NCBI RefSeq assembly: GCF_000972705.2
Contig: NZ_LATL02000304.1
Coordinates: 7,902 to 21,261 of the forward strand
Reading direction: 5' to 3'
Source: Limnoraphis robusta CS-951
GTDB taxonomy: Bacteria > Cyanobacteriota > Cyanobacteriia > Cyanobacteriales > Microcoleaceae
Length of the DNA stretch: 13,360 nucleotides
The translations under genes were made by a program, and so were the position numbers. Numbering within the stretch: the stretch's first letter is position 1; each line of letters starts with the position of its first letter. The notes beneath the pieces were generated by a model. That model saw only the letters and a list, made by a program, of their open reading frames with translations, ran no database searches and was not told where the DNA came from. Shown in pieces: positions 6,057 to 13,360 of this stretch.

Positions 6057-9000
6057 ATGCCAGGTGTACGAGTCGGAATATTGCATTCATTGAGTGGGAC
6101 AATGGCGATTAGCGAATCTCCGCTCATTGATGCTGAACAAATGGCGATCGCTGAAATTAACCAAGCTGGAGGTGTTTTAGGTCAGCTCATCGAACCCGTG
6201 ATTGTAGATGGTGCATCCAGTCCGGCAACATTCGCCTCACAAGCTAAAAAACTCATTCAACAACATCAGATCAATGCCATTTTCGGCTGTTGGACATCGG
6301 CGACACGTTTGGCAGTCAAACCGATCGTAGAAGCCTACAACGCTCAACTGTGGTATCCCATCCACTATGAAGGACTAGAAAACTCCCCTAATATTTTTCA
6401 TACCGGAGCTTGTGCCAATCAACAAGTCGAACCCACCGTTCACTGGTTGATGCAAAACATCGGATCACGGTTTTATCTCCTCGGTTCCGACTATGTTTTC
6501 CCCCACACCGTCAATAAATTAGTGAAAATCCAACTCAAAGCACTGGGGGGAAAAGTAGTCGGGGAAGCCTATGCCCCTATGGGAACACAAGACTTCAGCG
6601 CCATTATCACTCGCATCCAACAAGCCCAACCGGATGTCATTTTGAACACCCTCACCGGGGATAGCAATATCGCCTTTTATCGTCAGTTTCAAGGGGCAGG
6701 TTTAACCGCTCAAGACATCCCGATTATGGCGACATCTGTCTCCGAAACCGAACTCCAAACCATCGGAGAAGCGGCTGTCGGACATTTAAGCTGTTGGAGT
6801 TACTTCCAAAGTCTCGACACCCCAGAAAATCGGCAATTTGTTGCCAACTTTCAAGCCAGATATGGGGATAATCGCGTCACCAGCGATCCGATTGAAGCTG
6901 CTTATACCCAAGTTTACCTCTGGAAAGAAGCCGTTGAACTGGCTCATTCCTTTGATGTTGATCGCATTCGCACGGCTGCCTATGGGGTCAGTTTTGCGGC
7001 TCCGGGGGGATTTGTGTGCATCAAACCCAATCATCATGTTTCCAAAGTTTGTCGCATTGGTCAAGCCTTACCCAACGGACAATTTGAAGTGATATACTCC
7101 ACACCCAACCGCATCAAACCCCTTCCCTGGCTAGGATTTGAAGAAAGCCATTTCAATACCTCGGAAATGGTGACTCATTTACTAGCTGAAGTCAGTCATA
7201 GCATCGAACGAGCCGAACAACTCGAACAAAAATCCATTGAACTCGAAGCGACTCAAGCCCAACTCAAGCAAGAAATCGAAGTTCGCAAGCGCTATGAAGA
7301 ACAACTCAAAAAGATTAACGAAAACCTGGAACAAATCGTTGAAGAACGTACCGCCGCCCTCAAAGAATCCAATGATCGTTTAGTCGAAGAAATCGTCGAA
7401 CATAAACAAGCCCGTCTCGCCCTGCAAACCGCCAATACTCGCCTACAAGCCGTATTAGAAGCCGTACCCGGAACCGTTTCTTGGGTAGAGTCTGATCTGC
7501 GCTACATCGAGGTGAACCAAAAACTCGCCGATATGTTCAATATACCTCGGGAAAAATTTGCAGGTCAGCACATTGGTTTTCTTGGATCTAGCTCTGATTT
7601 TAACGACTTTGTACAAAAATTATTTGCTAGTCGGGATCTCGAAATGTCTCGGGAAGTGATGACCAATATCAATAATCAACCCTGCTATTACTTAGTCGTT
7701 GCTCGGAAATATGATAACAACAAAGCAGCATTTGTCGTCGGAATTGATATCAGCGAACGCCGACGCGCAGAAGAAGCCCTCAAACAAGCCAATGCTCGTC
7801 TACAAACCGTATTAGAAGCGGTACCCGGAACAGTATCTTGGATAAGTTCAGATCTGCGCTACATTGAAGTCAATCAAACCTTAGCCAACATTCACAGCCG
7901 CCCCCGTGAAGATTTTGCCAATCAACCGATAGGATTTTTGGGCGGAGGTTCCCAGTTTAACCAATTTGTTAAACAATTATTTAACCAACCTGAAGTGAAT
8001 GCCTATCGGGAAATTTCGGCTCGGGTGAGAGGTGAACGACGACATTATATGATTGTTGCTCAAAAGTACAATCAAAACAAAGAAGCTTTTGTTGTGGGGA
8101 TTGATCTGAGTAATCAAAGACGAGCAGAAGCCGCTCTAGAAAATACTCAAGATCAGTTACAAGCTGTTTTAGATGTTGTACCCGGAACGGTTTCTTGGAT
8201 TAGTTCAGACCTACATTATTTAGGCGTTAATCGTTATCTTGCAAAAACCTTTGAATTAACTCCCGAAGAATTTGTCAACAAGCATATTGGTTTTTTAGAT
8301 GTTAGTCCGCAATTTAACCAATTTGTTCGAGATTTCTTTGCCAGTTCAGAATCGGATGCTCAACGAGAAGTTGTCTCAATCGTCAGAGGAGAACTGCGGA
8401 ATTATTTGATTGTTGCTCATAAATATAATCAGAAGAAAGCCGCCTTTTTTGTCGGAATAGACATCACCGCCCGTAAACAAGCAGAAGCCAACTATCGCAG
8501 TATCTTTGAAAATGCCGTTGAAGGAATTTTTCAAACGACACCAGAGGGATATTTTATGAGTGCAAATCCTGCTTTAGCAAGGATTTATGGTTTTGAATCT
8601 CCCGAAGTTTTAATCAACAATTTGACTCATGTGGGAAATCAACTCTATGTTGATCCCGAGCGTCGTCAGAAATTTGTACAAATCATTCACCAACAGGGCG
8701 CTGTTGTCAATTTTGAGTCCCAAATTCGCCGGGTTGATGGTCAGTTTCGTTGGATTTCTGAAAATGCCTCAGCCGTGCGAGATAATCAGGGGAACCTGTT
8801 GTATTATGAAGGAACAGTCGTTGATATCACCGAACGCAAACAAGCCGAAGATGCACTTCAACAGGCAATGGATGTTTTAGAGTCACGAGTAGAAGAACGC
8901 ACGGCTGAATTAGTCAGAGAAATAGCAGAACGTCGGCGTATTGAAGGGGCTTTGCGATCGTCAGAAGCCGAACTCAGAGCCTTGTTTGCAGCCATGACCG

Positions 9001-10007
9001 ATGTAATTACCGTCTTTGATGCTCAGGGAAATTACAAGAAAATTGTCACCACCAATTCAGAAGTTTTGTACAGTCCGACACCAGATCGGTTAGGAAAAAG
9101 TATATTTGAAGTGTTTCCCCCTGCACAAGCTCGAATGTTTTATAGTCACATTCAAAGAGTATTAGAAACCGGAAAAACCCTGAATGTTGAGTATAGTTTG
9201 CCCTTAGAACAATCAGAATCGGGTAAACTGCAAACGACAAATTCTCCCCTCAACCCCGAAAGCACAGAATTAATTTGGTTTGCTGCAACCGTTTCTCCCA
9301 TGCCCAATAACTGCGTAATTTGGGTAGCGCGAAACACCACTGAACGGCGTCGGGTACTTGATGCGTTGCGAACAGAACAGCAAAAATCTGAGCGTTTGTT
9401 GCAGAATATTTTACCCCGATCTATTGCCGAACGACTCAAACAAGCTCCCCATTCGATTGCTGAACGCTTTGATAAAGCGACGATCATGTTTGCAGATATC
9501 GTTGATTTTACCGGATTTTCTTCTCAAATTGCCCCCACAGAATTAGTCGATGTACTCAATGAGATCTTTTCAGCCTTTGATGGGTTAGCCCAAAAACATG
9601 ACCTAGAAAAAATTAAAACCATTGGAGATTCTTACATGGTTGTCGGCGGTTTACCCACGCCAAAAGATGATCATGCAAAAGCGATCGCAGAAATGGCGTT
9701 AGATATGCAACAGGAAATACACCGCTTCCAACGCCATGATGGTCAACCGTTTCGTCTGCGAATTGGCATTAATACCGGGCCAGTCGTAGCCGGAGTCATC
9801 GGAACCCGCAAATTTATCTATGATTTATGGGGAGATGCGGTTAATGTAGCCTCCCGGATGGAGTCTCACGGAGAAACCGGACGAATACAAGTCACCACCG
9901 CAACTCAGGGGTTATTGAAAGATCAGTATATCTTTGAGGAACGAGGGTTCATTCAGGTCAAAGGCATTGGTCGTATGATGACTTATTGGCTGAAGGGGAG
10001 AAAATAG
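6057..10007 (+). CDS. Multidomain sensor adenylate cyclase: UrtA-like domain, coiled coil, five PAS, class III cyclase
   Basis: The 1316-residue product converts ATP to cAMP in response to one or more sensed signals. Residues 1-365 resemble UrtA/AmiC/FmdD-type amide- or urea-binding proteins (VGILHSLSGTMAISE, INQAGGVLG, WYPIHYEGLENSPNIF, GSDYVFP). Residues 372-455 are a charged coiled coil. Units starting at residues 459, 578 and 695 are near-identical PAS repeats (AVPGTVSW), followed by a canonical PAS at 812-932 (RWISENASAVRD) and another at about 970-1100. The cyclase domain (1140-1300) has both metal aspartates, D1147 (FADIVDFTGF) and D1191 (KTIGDSYM); K1187 and D1256 (YDLWGDAVN), the ATP-specific pair of class IIIa; and N1263 and R1267 for catalysis. 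An in-frame TGA at 6048 fixes ATG 6057 as the start, so there is no signal peptide; no membrane segment is visible either. It is predicted to be a cytosolic homodimer. cAMP would act through CRP-like proteins elsewhere. No clear ribosome-binding site. Confidence 0.95.
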   Translation: MPGVRVGILHSLSGTMAISESPLIDAEQMAIAEINQAGGVLGQLIEPVIVDGASSPATFASQAKKLIQQHQINAIFGCWTSATRLAVKPIVEAYNAQLWYPIHYEGLENSPNIFHTGACANQQVEPTVHWLMQNIGSRFYLLGSDYVFPHTVNKLVKIQLKALGGKVVGEAYAPMGTQDFSAIITRIQQAQPDVILNTLTGDSNIAFYRQFQGAGLTAQDIPIMATSVSETELQTIGEAAVGHLSCWSYFQSLDTPENRQFVANFQARYGDNRVTSDPIEAAYTQVYLWKEAVELAHSFDVDRIRTAAYGVSFAAPGGFVCIKPNHHVSKVCRIGQALPNGQFEVIYSTPNRIKPLPWLGFEESHFNTSEMVTHLLAEVSHSIERAEQLEQKSIELEATQAQLKQEIEVRKRYEEQLKKINENLEQIVEERTAALKESNDRLVEEIVEHKQARLALQTANTRLQAVLEAVPGTVSWVESDLRYIEVNQKLADMFNIPREKFAGQHIGFLGSSSDFNDFVQKLFASRDLEMSREVMTNINNQPCYYLVVARKYDNNKAAFVVGIDISERRRAEEALKQANARLQTVLEAVPGTVSWISSDLRYIEVNQTLANIHSRPREDFANQPIGFLGGGSQFNQFVKQLFNQPEVNAYREISARVRGERRHYMIVAQKYNQNKEAFVVGIDLSNQRRAEAALENTQDQLQAVLDVVPGTVSWISSDLHYLGVNRYLAKTFELTPEEFVNKHIGFLDVSPQFNQFVRDFFASSESDAQREVVSIVRGELRNYLIVAHKYNQKKAAFFVGIDITARKQAEANYRSIFENAVEGIFQTTPEGYFMSANPALARIYGFESPEVLINNLTHVGNQLYVDPERRQKFVQIIHQQGAVVNFESQIRRVDGQFRWISENASAVRDNQGNLLYYEGTVVDITERKQAEDALQQAMDVLESRVEERTAELVREIAERRRIEGALRSSEAELRALFAAMTDVITVFDAQGNYKKIVTTNSEVLYSPTPDRLGKSIFEVFPPAQARMFYSHIQRVLETGKTLNVEYSLPLEQSESGKLQTTNSPLNPESTELIWFAATVSPMPNNCVIWVARNTTERRRVLDALRTEQQKSERLLQNILPRSIAERLKQAPHSIAERFDKATIMFADIVDFTGFSSQIAPTELVDVLNEIFSAFDGLAQKHDLEKIKTIGDSYMVVGGLPTPKDDHAKAIAEMALDMQQEIHRFQRHDGQPFRLRIGINTGPVVAGVIGTRKFIYDLWGDAVNVASRMESHGETGRIQVTTATQGLLKDQYIFEERGFIQVKGIGRMMTYWLKGRK
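7431..8489 (+). repeat. Three tandem PAS-encoding repeats within the cyclase gene
   Basis: Units begin at 7431, 7788 and 8139, so the periods are 357 and 351 bp (119 and 117 codons). Each begins with the sequence for LQ-x-VL-(E/D)-x-VPGTVSW, carries a conserved HIGFL/PIGFL block and ends in the sequence for AFFVGID or AFVVGID plus a basic (E)RRRAE-like linker. Units 1 and 2 share long near-identical DNA around the GTACCCGGAAC start; unit 3 is more diverged. This points to in-gene duplication, with the second duplication more recent. Confidence 0.85.
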
Positions 10008-10044
10008 TCTATTTTTAACGGCTAACTAGATTCTGAAAGATTTT

Positions 10045-10090
10045 GCTGAGGCGTTATCCTAAACTAGAGGGATGCTTGATCGCCTCAAGC
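10045..10090 (+). other. Overlapping alternative hairpins in the leader of the M50 protease gene
   Basis: GCTTGA (10074-10079) pairs with TCAAGC (10085-10090) around a 5-base loop. The same right arm, CGCCTCAAGC (10081-10090), also pairs with GCTGAGGCG (10045-10053) with a single bulge. The two structures cannot form together. They sit between the cyclase stop and the protease start, with no T-run after. They could be a weak termination or processing signal, or chance. Confidence 0.25.
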
Positions 10091-10119
10091 GTTGTCTGCT
10101 CCAAGTTTGAAGGTCTAGA

Positions 10120-11628
10120 ATGTTTACTGCGTTTGACAATACAACTATTTTCATCCTATTCATTGCCCTGGGAATCGTGGGTTGGGGTTACTATCGCGCT
10201 CAACCCTATGGTAAACTCGGGGTTCTATCTTGGTTGCAGTCAGTGGTTTTAATGGCACCTTGGTTGCTCTTTTTTGCACTGGCGGCTGCCGGAATTTACC
10301 TCAATCTAGCCAGTATCCTCTTTTTATTCCTAGCTTCAACAGGACTATACATCATCTTCGGTCGAAAACTGCGGGTTTTAGCCAGTGAGGATCAGCAAAA
10401 ACGTTCTGAGTCTCAAGATCATTCTACCGTCCCCGAGAGCGACAAACCCAGCGAACCCGAAGAAAAAACACCCGTCGAGTCTGTTGAAACCCTCTCACTC
10501 TCTCAAGACAAACCGACACCTATTCCCGCCGAAGATCTGAAAATTATTCAAAGTATTTTTGGGATCGATACTTTCTTCGCCACCGAAACTCTACCCTATC
10601 AAGAAGGGGTAATCTTCAAAGGAAACCTGCGAACCGACGCCGATAAAGCTTATACTCGCTTATCCGAGAATTTGCAGCAACAAACAGGCGATCGCTTCCG
10701 ACTGTTTTTAGTTGAAAACCCCGAAGGAAAACCCGTTATTATCGTTCTTCCCCGTAAAAACGATCCTCAATCGACAACAATTCCCCAAAAGGTCTTAGCG
10801 ATTATTTTACTATTAGTCAGCGTTTTCACCACCTTTGAAGCGGGAAGTTTGTTACTCGGATTTGACTTTTTTACTGAACCTAACCGTTATGCTGAAATTC
10901 TACCCATTGCGATCGGTTTATGTTCCATTCTCGCTATCCATGAAATTGCTCATCAACTGATGGCAAAACGTCATCAAGTTAAATTTGGCTGGCCGTTTTT
11001 TATTCCCACCATTCAAATTGGAACGTTTGGGGCGTTTAACCGTTTTGAATCTATTCTTCCCAACCGAACCGTTTTATTTGATGTCGCTTTAGCAGGGCCA
11101 GCAGCAGGCGGTTTACTCTCACTGGGAATGCTGTTAGTTGGGTTAGTTTTATCTCATCCCGGCAGTTTCTTTCAAATTCCCACTGAATATTTTCAAGGAT
11201 CAGTTTTAGTCGGAACCTTAGCCAAAGCGGTGTTAGGTTCAGCATTAAATGAACCGATTGTTGATGTTCATCCTTTAATGATTATTGGCTGGTTAGGATT
11301 AGTAATTACAGCGATTAATTTGATGCCAGCCGGACAACTAGATGGGGGACGCATTCTACAAGCAATTTATGGGCGTAAAATTGCCGGACGTTCAACATTA
11401 GCCACCTTTATTGTACTGGCAATCGCTTCCTTAGCAAACTCTCTAGCATTGTATTGGGCAGTGGTTATTTTAATCCTACAACGCAACCTAGAACGCCCCA
11501 GTTTAAACGAATTAACCGAACCCGATGATACTCGCGCAGCGTTAGGATTATTAGCATTATTTCTAATGATTGCTACCCTATTTCCGTTAACTCCAGCCCT
11601 AGCCAGTCGCTTAGGAATTGGCGGTTAA
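10120..11628 (+). CDS. Site-2-protease-like zinc metalloprotease, family M50, EGY type
   Basis: The 502-residue membrane protein is an intramembrane metalloprotease. The first 100 residues hold about three hydrophobic segments, followed by a charged Ser/Pro/Glu-rich linker (about 105-145). A soluble segment with the EGY-family GNLR motif at 168-171 comes next. The C-terminal half has several membrane segments with the zinc site HEIAH (H274, E275 catalytic, H278) and the third-ligand motif NLMPAGQLDGGR, with D408. EGY1 and EGY2 of plants and their cyanobacterial homologues share this layout and length; plant EGY1 is needed for chloroplast development. No PDZ domain is seen. ATG 10120 is preceded by GAAGG at 10109-10113, a plausible ribosome-binding site six bases away, which supports this start. 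It follows the cyclase by 112 bp and may be transcribed separately. The physiological substrate is unknown. Confidence 0.93.
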   Translation: MFTAFDNTTIFILFIALGIVGWGYYRAQPYGKLGVLSWLQSVVLMAPWLLFFALAAAGIYLNLASILFLFLASTGLYIIFGRKLRVLASEDQQKRSESQDHSTVPESDKPSEPEEKTPVESVETLSLSQDKPTPIPAEDLKIIQSIFGIDTFFATETLPYQEGVIFKGNLRTDADKAYTRLSENLQQQTGDRFRLFLVENPEGKPVIIVLPRKNDPQSTTIPQKVLAIILLLVSVFTTFEAGSLLLGFDFFTEPNRYAEILPIAIGLCSILAIHEIAHQLMAKRHQVKFGWPFFIPTIQIGTFGAFNRFESILPNRTVLFDVALAGPAAGGLLSLGMLLVGLVLSHPGSFFQIPTEYFQGSVLVGTLAKAVLGSALNEPIVDVHPLMIIGWLGLVITAINLMPAGQLDGGRILQAIYGRKIAGRSTLATFIVLAIASLANSLALYWAVVILILQRNLERPSLNELTEPDDTRAALGLLALFLMIATLFPLTPALASRLGIGG

Positions 11629-11662
11629 TTCTAGGATAATCCAGAGTTTTAAGGAAAAACTC

Positions 11663-11711
11663 ACCACAAAAACACGCGGATTTCCTCTTTGTGTCTCTGT
11701 GTCTTTGTGGT
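11663..11711. terminator. Stem-loop terminator shared by the convergent protease and P450 genes
   Basis: ACCACAAAAACAC (11663-11675) pairs with GTGTCTTTGTGGT (11699-11711) over 13 positions with one mismatch; the loop is 23 bases. On the forward strand the stem runs into TTTTT at 11711-11715 and further T-rich sequence. On the reverse strand it runs into GAGTTTTTCC. It is thus usable in both directions, and it lies between two gene ends that face each other. The TTTGTGTCTCTGTGTC core resembles a repeat scattered through cyanobacterial intergenic DNA. Confidence 0.7.
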
Positions 11712-11742
11712 TTTTATTCTTTTCCTTTTTTCAGTTCCATCT

Positions 11743-13107
11743 CTACGCTTTAACCCGCATTGGAACCCCATTTTCGGGAGTAAACGTTAATCCTCGACGG
11801 ACAGGTTTTATCGGGCGATTTTCAGTTAATGTGAGTTGTGTTTGAGTCAATACCGTCGCTAACACTAACTTCATTTCTAACAACGCAAACGCATACCCTA
11901 TGCAGCGACGATTTCCACCGCCAAACGGGAAAAATTCATAGGGCGAAAACTGACGTTCGAGGAAACGTTCAGGCCGAAACTGTTTAGAATTGGGATAAAT
12001 ATCTTCCCGATGATGTACTAAATAAATACAGGGAATTAATTGTGTTCCCGGTTCAAACTGATAGTCCAGAATTTCCATCGGAACTTTCAACTTGCGAACA
12101 AACGCAAATATAGCAATCGGATAAATTCGCAAAGTTTCTGAACAAACGGCATTCAAATAGGGTAATTTCATCACCGCACTCGGATCAGTTTCCAGATCAC
12201 ATTGGCTGAGTTCATCCAATAATTTATCTAAAACTTCCGGCTGATAATGAACCCAATAAAACGCCCAAGCCAATGCAGAAGCGGTTGTTTCATGCCCTGC
12301 AAACAGCAACGTCATCAACTCATCTCGTAATTCTTGATCACTCATCGGTTCGCCATTTTCATCTCGCGCCGCCATCATTAAACTTAGAATATCTTCACTC
12401 ATCGGTTGATTTTTGCGATCGCGAATTTCGGCATACAGCAGTTGATCAATTTGATTTCTTAGCCGTATAAATCGCCCCCAAGGACTCCAAGCACCCAAAT
12501 CTTTTTGAAAATTAGGAAAGAACAAAAAGCTGGCTTTAAACGGCGAATTAAACGTATCTAACCATTCACTCAGCAGTTGTCGCAATTGTTCAAAGCGTTC
12601 ACCTTTATCTAAGCCAAAAACCGTATTCAAAATCACCCTCAAAGTGATTTCTTGTGTTACATTTCGCATTTGAAACGGTTTATCTTTCGGCAAAGATTGC
12701 ATCACTCGCTGGGTAATTTAAGACATTGTTTTACCATAAGCTTTCATTCGTTCCCCATGAAAAGGAGGCATCAAAAGTTTGCGTTGTTGAGCATGAGTAT
12801 TCCCATCCAAAAGCACTAAAGAAAAATCCCCCAATAAAGGTTGAAGACTTTTGTTACTATTACCCGAATCAAAACAACTTGGGTTCAGTGTAAAAATTTG
12901 TTCAATCGCTTTTGGATCACTAAATATGGCATAATTTGGAAAGCCTGTTGATGCGCCGCCAAAATTATCTCCGTAACGCGCCCGACTTTCTTCAAGATAG
13001 TCTAAATGATTAAAAAGCGCTCGTGCTGTTTGCCACCAAGCAGGGGTTTTGACAAGATGAAGCTGTTTAAAAGTTTTTGCAGTCGGTGAGGGTGTAGTGG
13101 TTGTCAT
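11743..13107 (-). pseudogene. Cytochrome P450 (CYP110-like), interrupted by one in-frame TAA
   Basis: On the minus strand the frame is continuous from ATG 13107 to TAG 11743 (454 codons, normal P450 length) except for one TAA at 12720-12718 (codon 130). Upstream of it are PLLGDFSLVLLDG and QQRKLLMPPFHGERMKAYG, the C-helix region. Downstream are ITQRVM, then MRNVTQEITLRVILNTVFG, the oxygen-binding I-helix AGHETT (270-275), ETLR (E324 to R327), the PERF block (FRPERF) and the heme-thiolate loop FGGGNRRCIG with Cys402. Every catalytic motif is intact, so decay must be recent or the stop is a sequencing error. The sequence resembles the cyanobacterial CYP110 family, members of which hydroxylate fatty acids or terpenes. 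GGAG at 13120-13117 lies nine bases before ATG 13107, favouring it over the TTG at 13113. As read, the product would be 129 residues and inactive; translation of the 3' part from GTG 12705 or ATG 12702 would lack the first third. Confidence 0.87.
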
Positions 13108-13163
13108 CTGCAATACTCCTGTATTCAGGGTCTTTTATTCTTCTACTGTTACACATTTTAAAT

Positions 13164-13192
13164 ATTCTATCTAGGGAAGATCGGAAAGTTAA
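13164..13192 (-). promoter_or_regulatory. Candidate promoter of the P450 gene
   Basis: On the minus strand TTAACT (13192-13187) is followed after 17 bases by TAGAAT (13169-13164), matching 4 of 6 and 5 of 6 consensus positions of a housekeeping sigma promoter. Transcription would start about 50 bases before ATG 13107. The surrounding DNA is AT-rich, so chance matches are likely. Confidence 0.35.
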
Positions 13193-13314
13193 ACCGGAAC
13201 TTAAAAAGAAATTTTTAAACAGTCTCAAGTATTGATTGCCAGAATTCAAGTTTAATTTAAACCATAAAAAATTTTTACTCTTAACTTTATTTGATTGCTT
13301 TTTTATCACTTTTT

Positions 13315-13358
13315 AAATGTTACAAACATTTGCAAAACATAAAATTTAATGATATAGT
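13315..13358 (+). promoter_or_regulatory. Palindromic operator-like site overlapping a forward promoter
   Basis: AAATGTT-ACA-AACATTT (13315-13331) is a perfect inverted repeat with 7-base arms. It overlaps the first two bases of TTGCAA (13330-13335), which is followed after exactly 17 bases by TATAGT (13353-13358): 4 of 6 and 5 of 6 matches to -35 and -10. The promoter points out of the window, to a gene divergent from the P450. A repressor or regulator bound to the palindrome would contact the -35 element. The binding protein is not identifiable. Confidence 0.4.
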
Positions 13359-13360
13359 GT

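Noticed and set aside
9152..9487. 111-codon minus-strand frame inside the cyclase gene
   Set aside because: It lies wholly antisense to the PAS and cyclase coding region and shows no independent features.
10043..10252. 69-codon forward frame before the M50 protease
   Set aside because: It overlaps the well-supported protease start in a different frame and has no recognisable domain.
11618..11845. 75-codon forward frame after the M50 protease
   Set aside because: It runs through the shared terminator and the antisense of the P450 C-terminus; the composition is that of repeat sequence.
1434..13107. TAA reassigned to a sense codon, explaining both interrupted genes
   Set aside because: TAA is the natural terminator of the first kinase (1058-1060), the solute-binding protein (3526-3528) and the M50 protease (11626-11628), so general reassignment is not tenable.
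13067..13309. 80-codon minus-strand frame upstream of the P450
   Set aside because: It overlaps the P450 start in another frame, and its AT-rich, Asn/Lys/Phe-rich composition is typical of translated intergenic DNA.
1..13360. tRNA, rRNA or CRISPR array
   Set aside because: No cloverleaf-like, rRNA-like or regularly spaced direct repeat pattern was seen on either strand; the only long tandem repeats are the PAS-coding units.

Overview
The window looks like chromosomal DNA from a cyanobacterium. The palindrome GCGATCGC (the HIP1 repeat of cyanobacteria) occurs at ten or more places in 13.4 kb. Two genes encode Ser/Thr kinases fused to a GUN4 tetrapyrrole-binding domain, an architecture typical of filamentous or larger-genome cyanobacteria. 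An EGY-type M50 protease and a CYP110-like P450 fit the same origin. Genus cannot be fixed from the sequence; an Oscillatoriales-type genome is a reasonable guess.

Layout. 1-1060: 3' part of a kinase-GUN4 gene (+), cut by the window edge. 1061-1433: no intact gene; a GC-rich hairpin and a decayed coding remnant. 1434-2171: SAM-dependent methyltransferase (-), interrupted by one in-frame TAA. 2230-3528: orphan sugar-type ABC solute-binding lipoprotein (+). 3602-5191: second kinase-GUN4 gene (+), complete, with an N-terminal zinc ribbon. 5192-6056: 865 bp with no convincing gene; it holds a probable IS200/IS605-type right-end remnant, an AT-rich promoter-like stretch inside an inverted repeat, and a dense cluster of stem-loops. 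6057-10007: a 1316-residue sensor adenylate cyclase (+) made of an UrtA/amide-binding-protein-like domain, a coiled coil, five PAS domains and a class III cyclase domain, with no signal peptide or membrane segment. 10120-11628: EGY/site-2-protease-like M50 metalloprotease (+). 11663-11711: stem-loop terminator, usable from both sides. 11743-13107: CYP110-like cytochrome P450 (-), also broken by one in-frame TAA. 13108-13360: divergent promoter region with a 17-bp palindrome over a promoter that points out of the window.

How it fits together. There is no obvious single operon; spacing and strand changes suggest separate transcription units. The common theme is signalling: two kinases with a tetrapyrrole-binding C-terminus, a cytosolic ligand-sensing cyclase, and an intramembrane protease of a family tied to chloroplast development and regulated proteolysis. 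The most unusual object is the cyclase, which places a periplasmic-binding-protein fold apparently in the cytoplasm upstream of tandemly duplicated PAS domains. The two genes each carrying a single ochre stop in an otherwise open frame are the second point of interest: recent pseudogenes or base-call errors.
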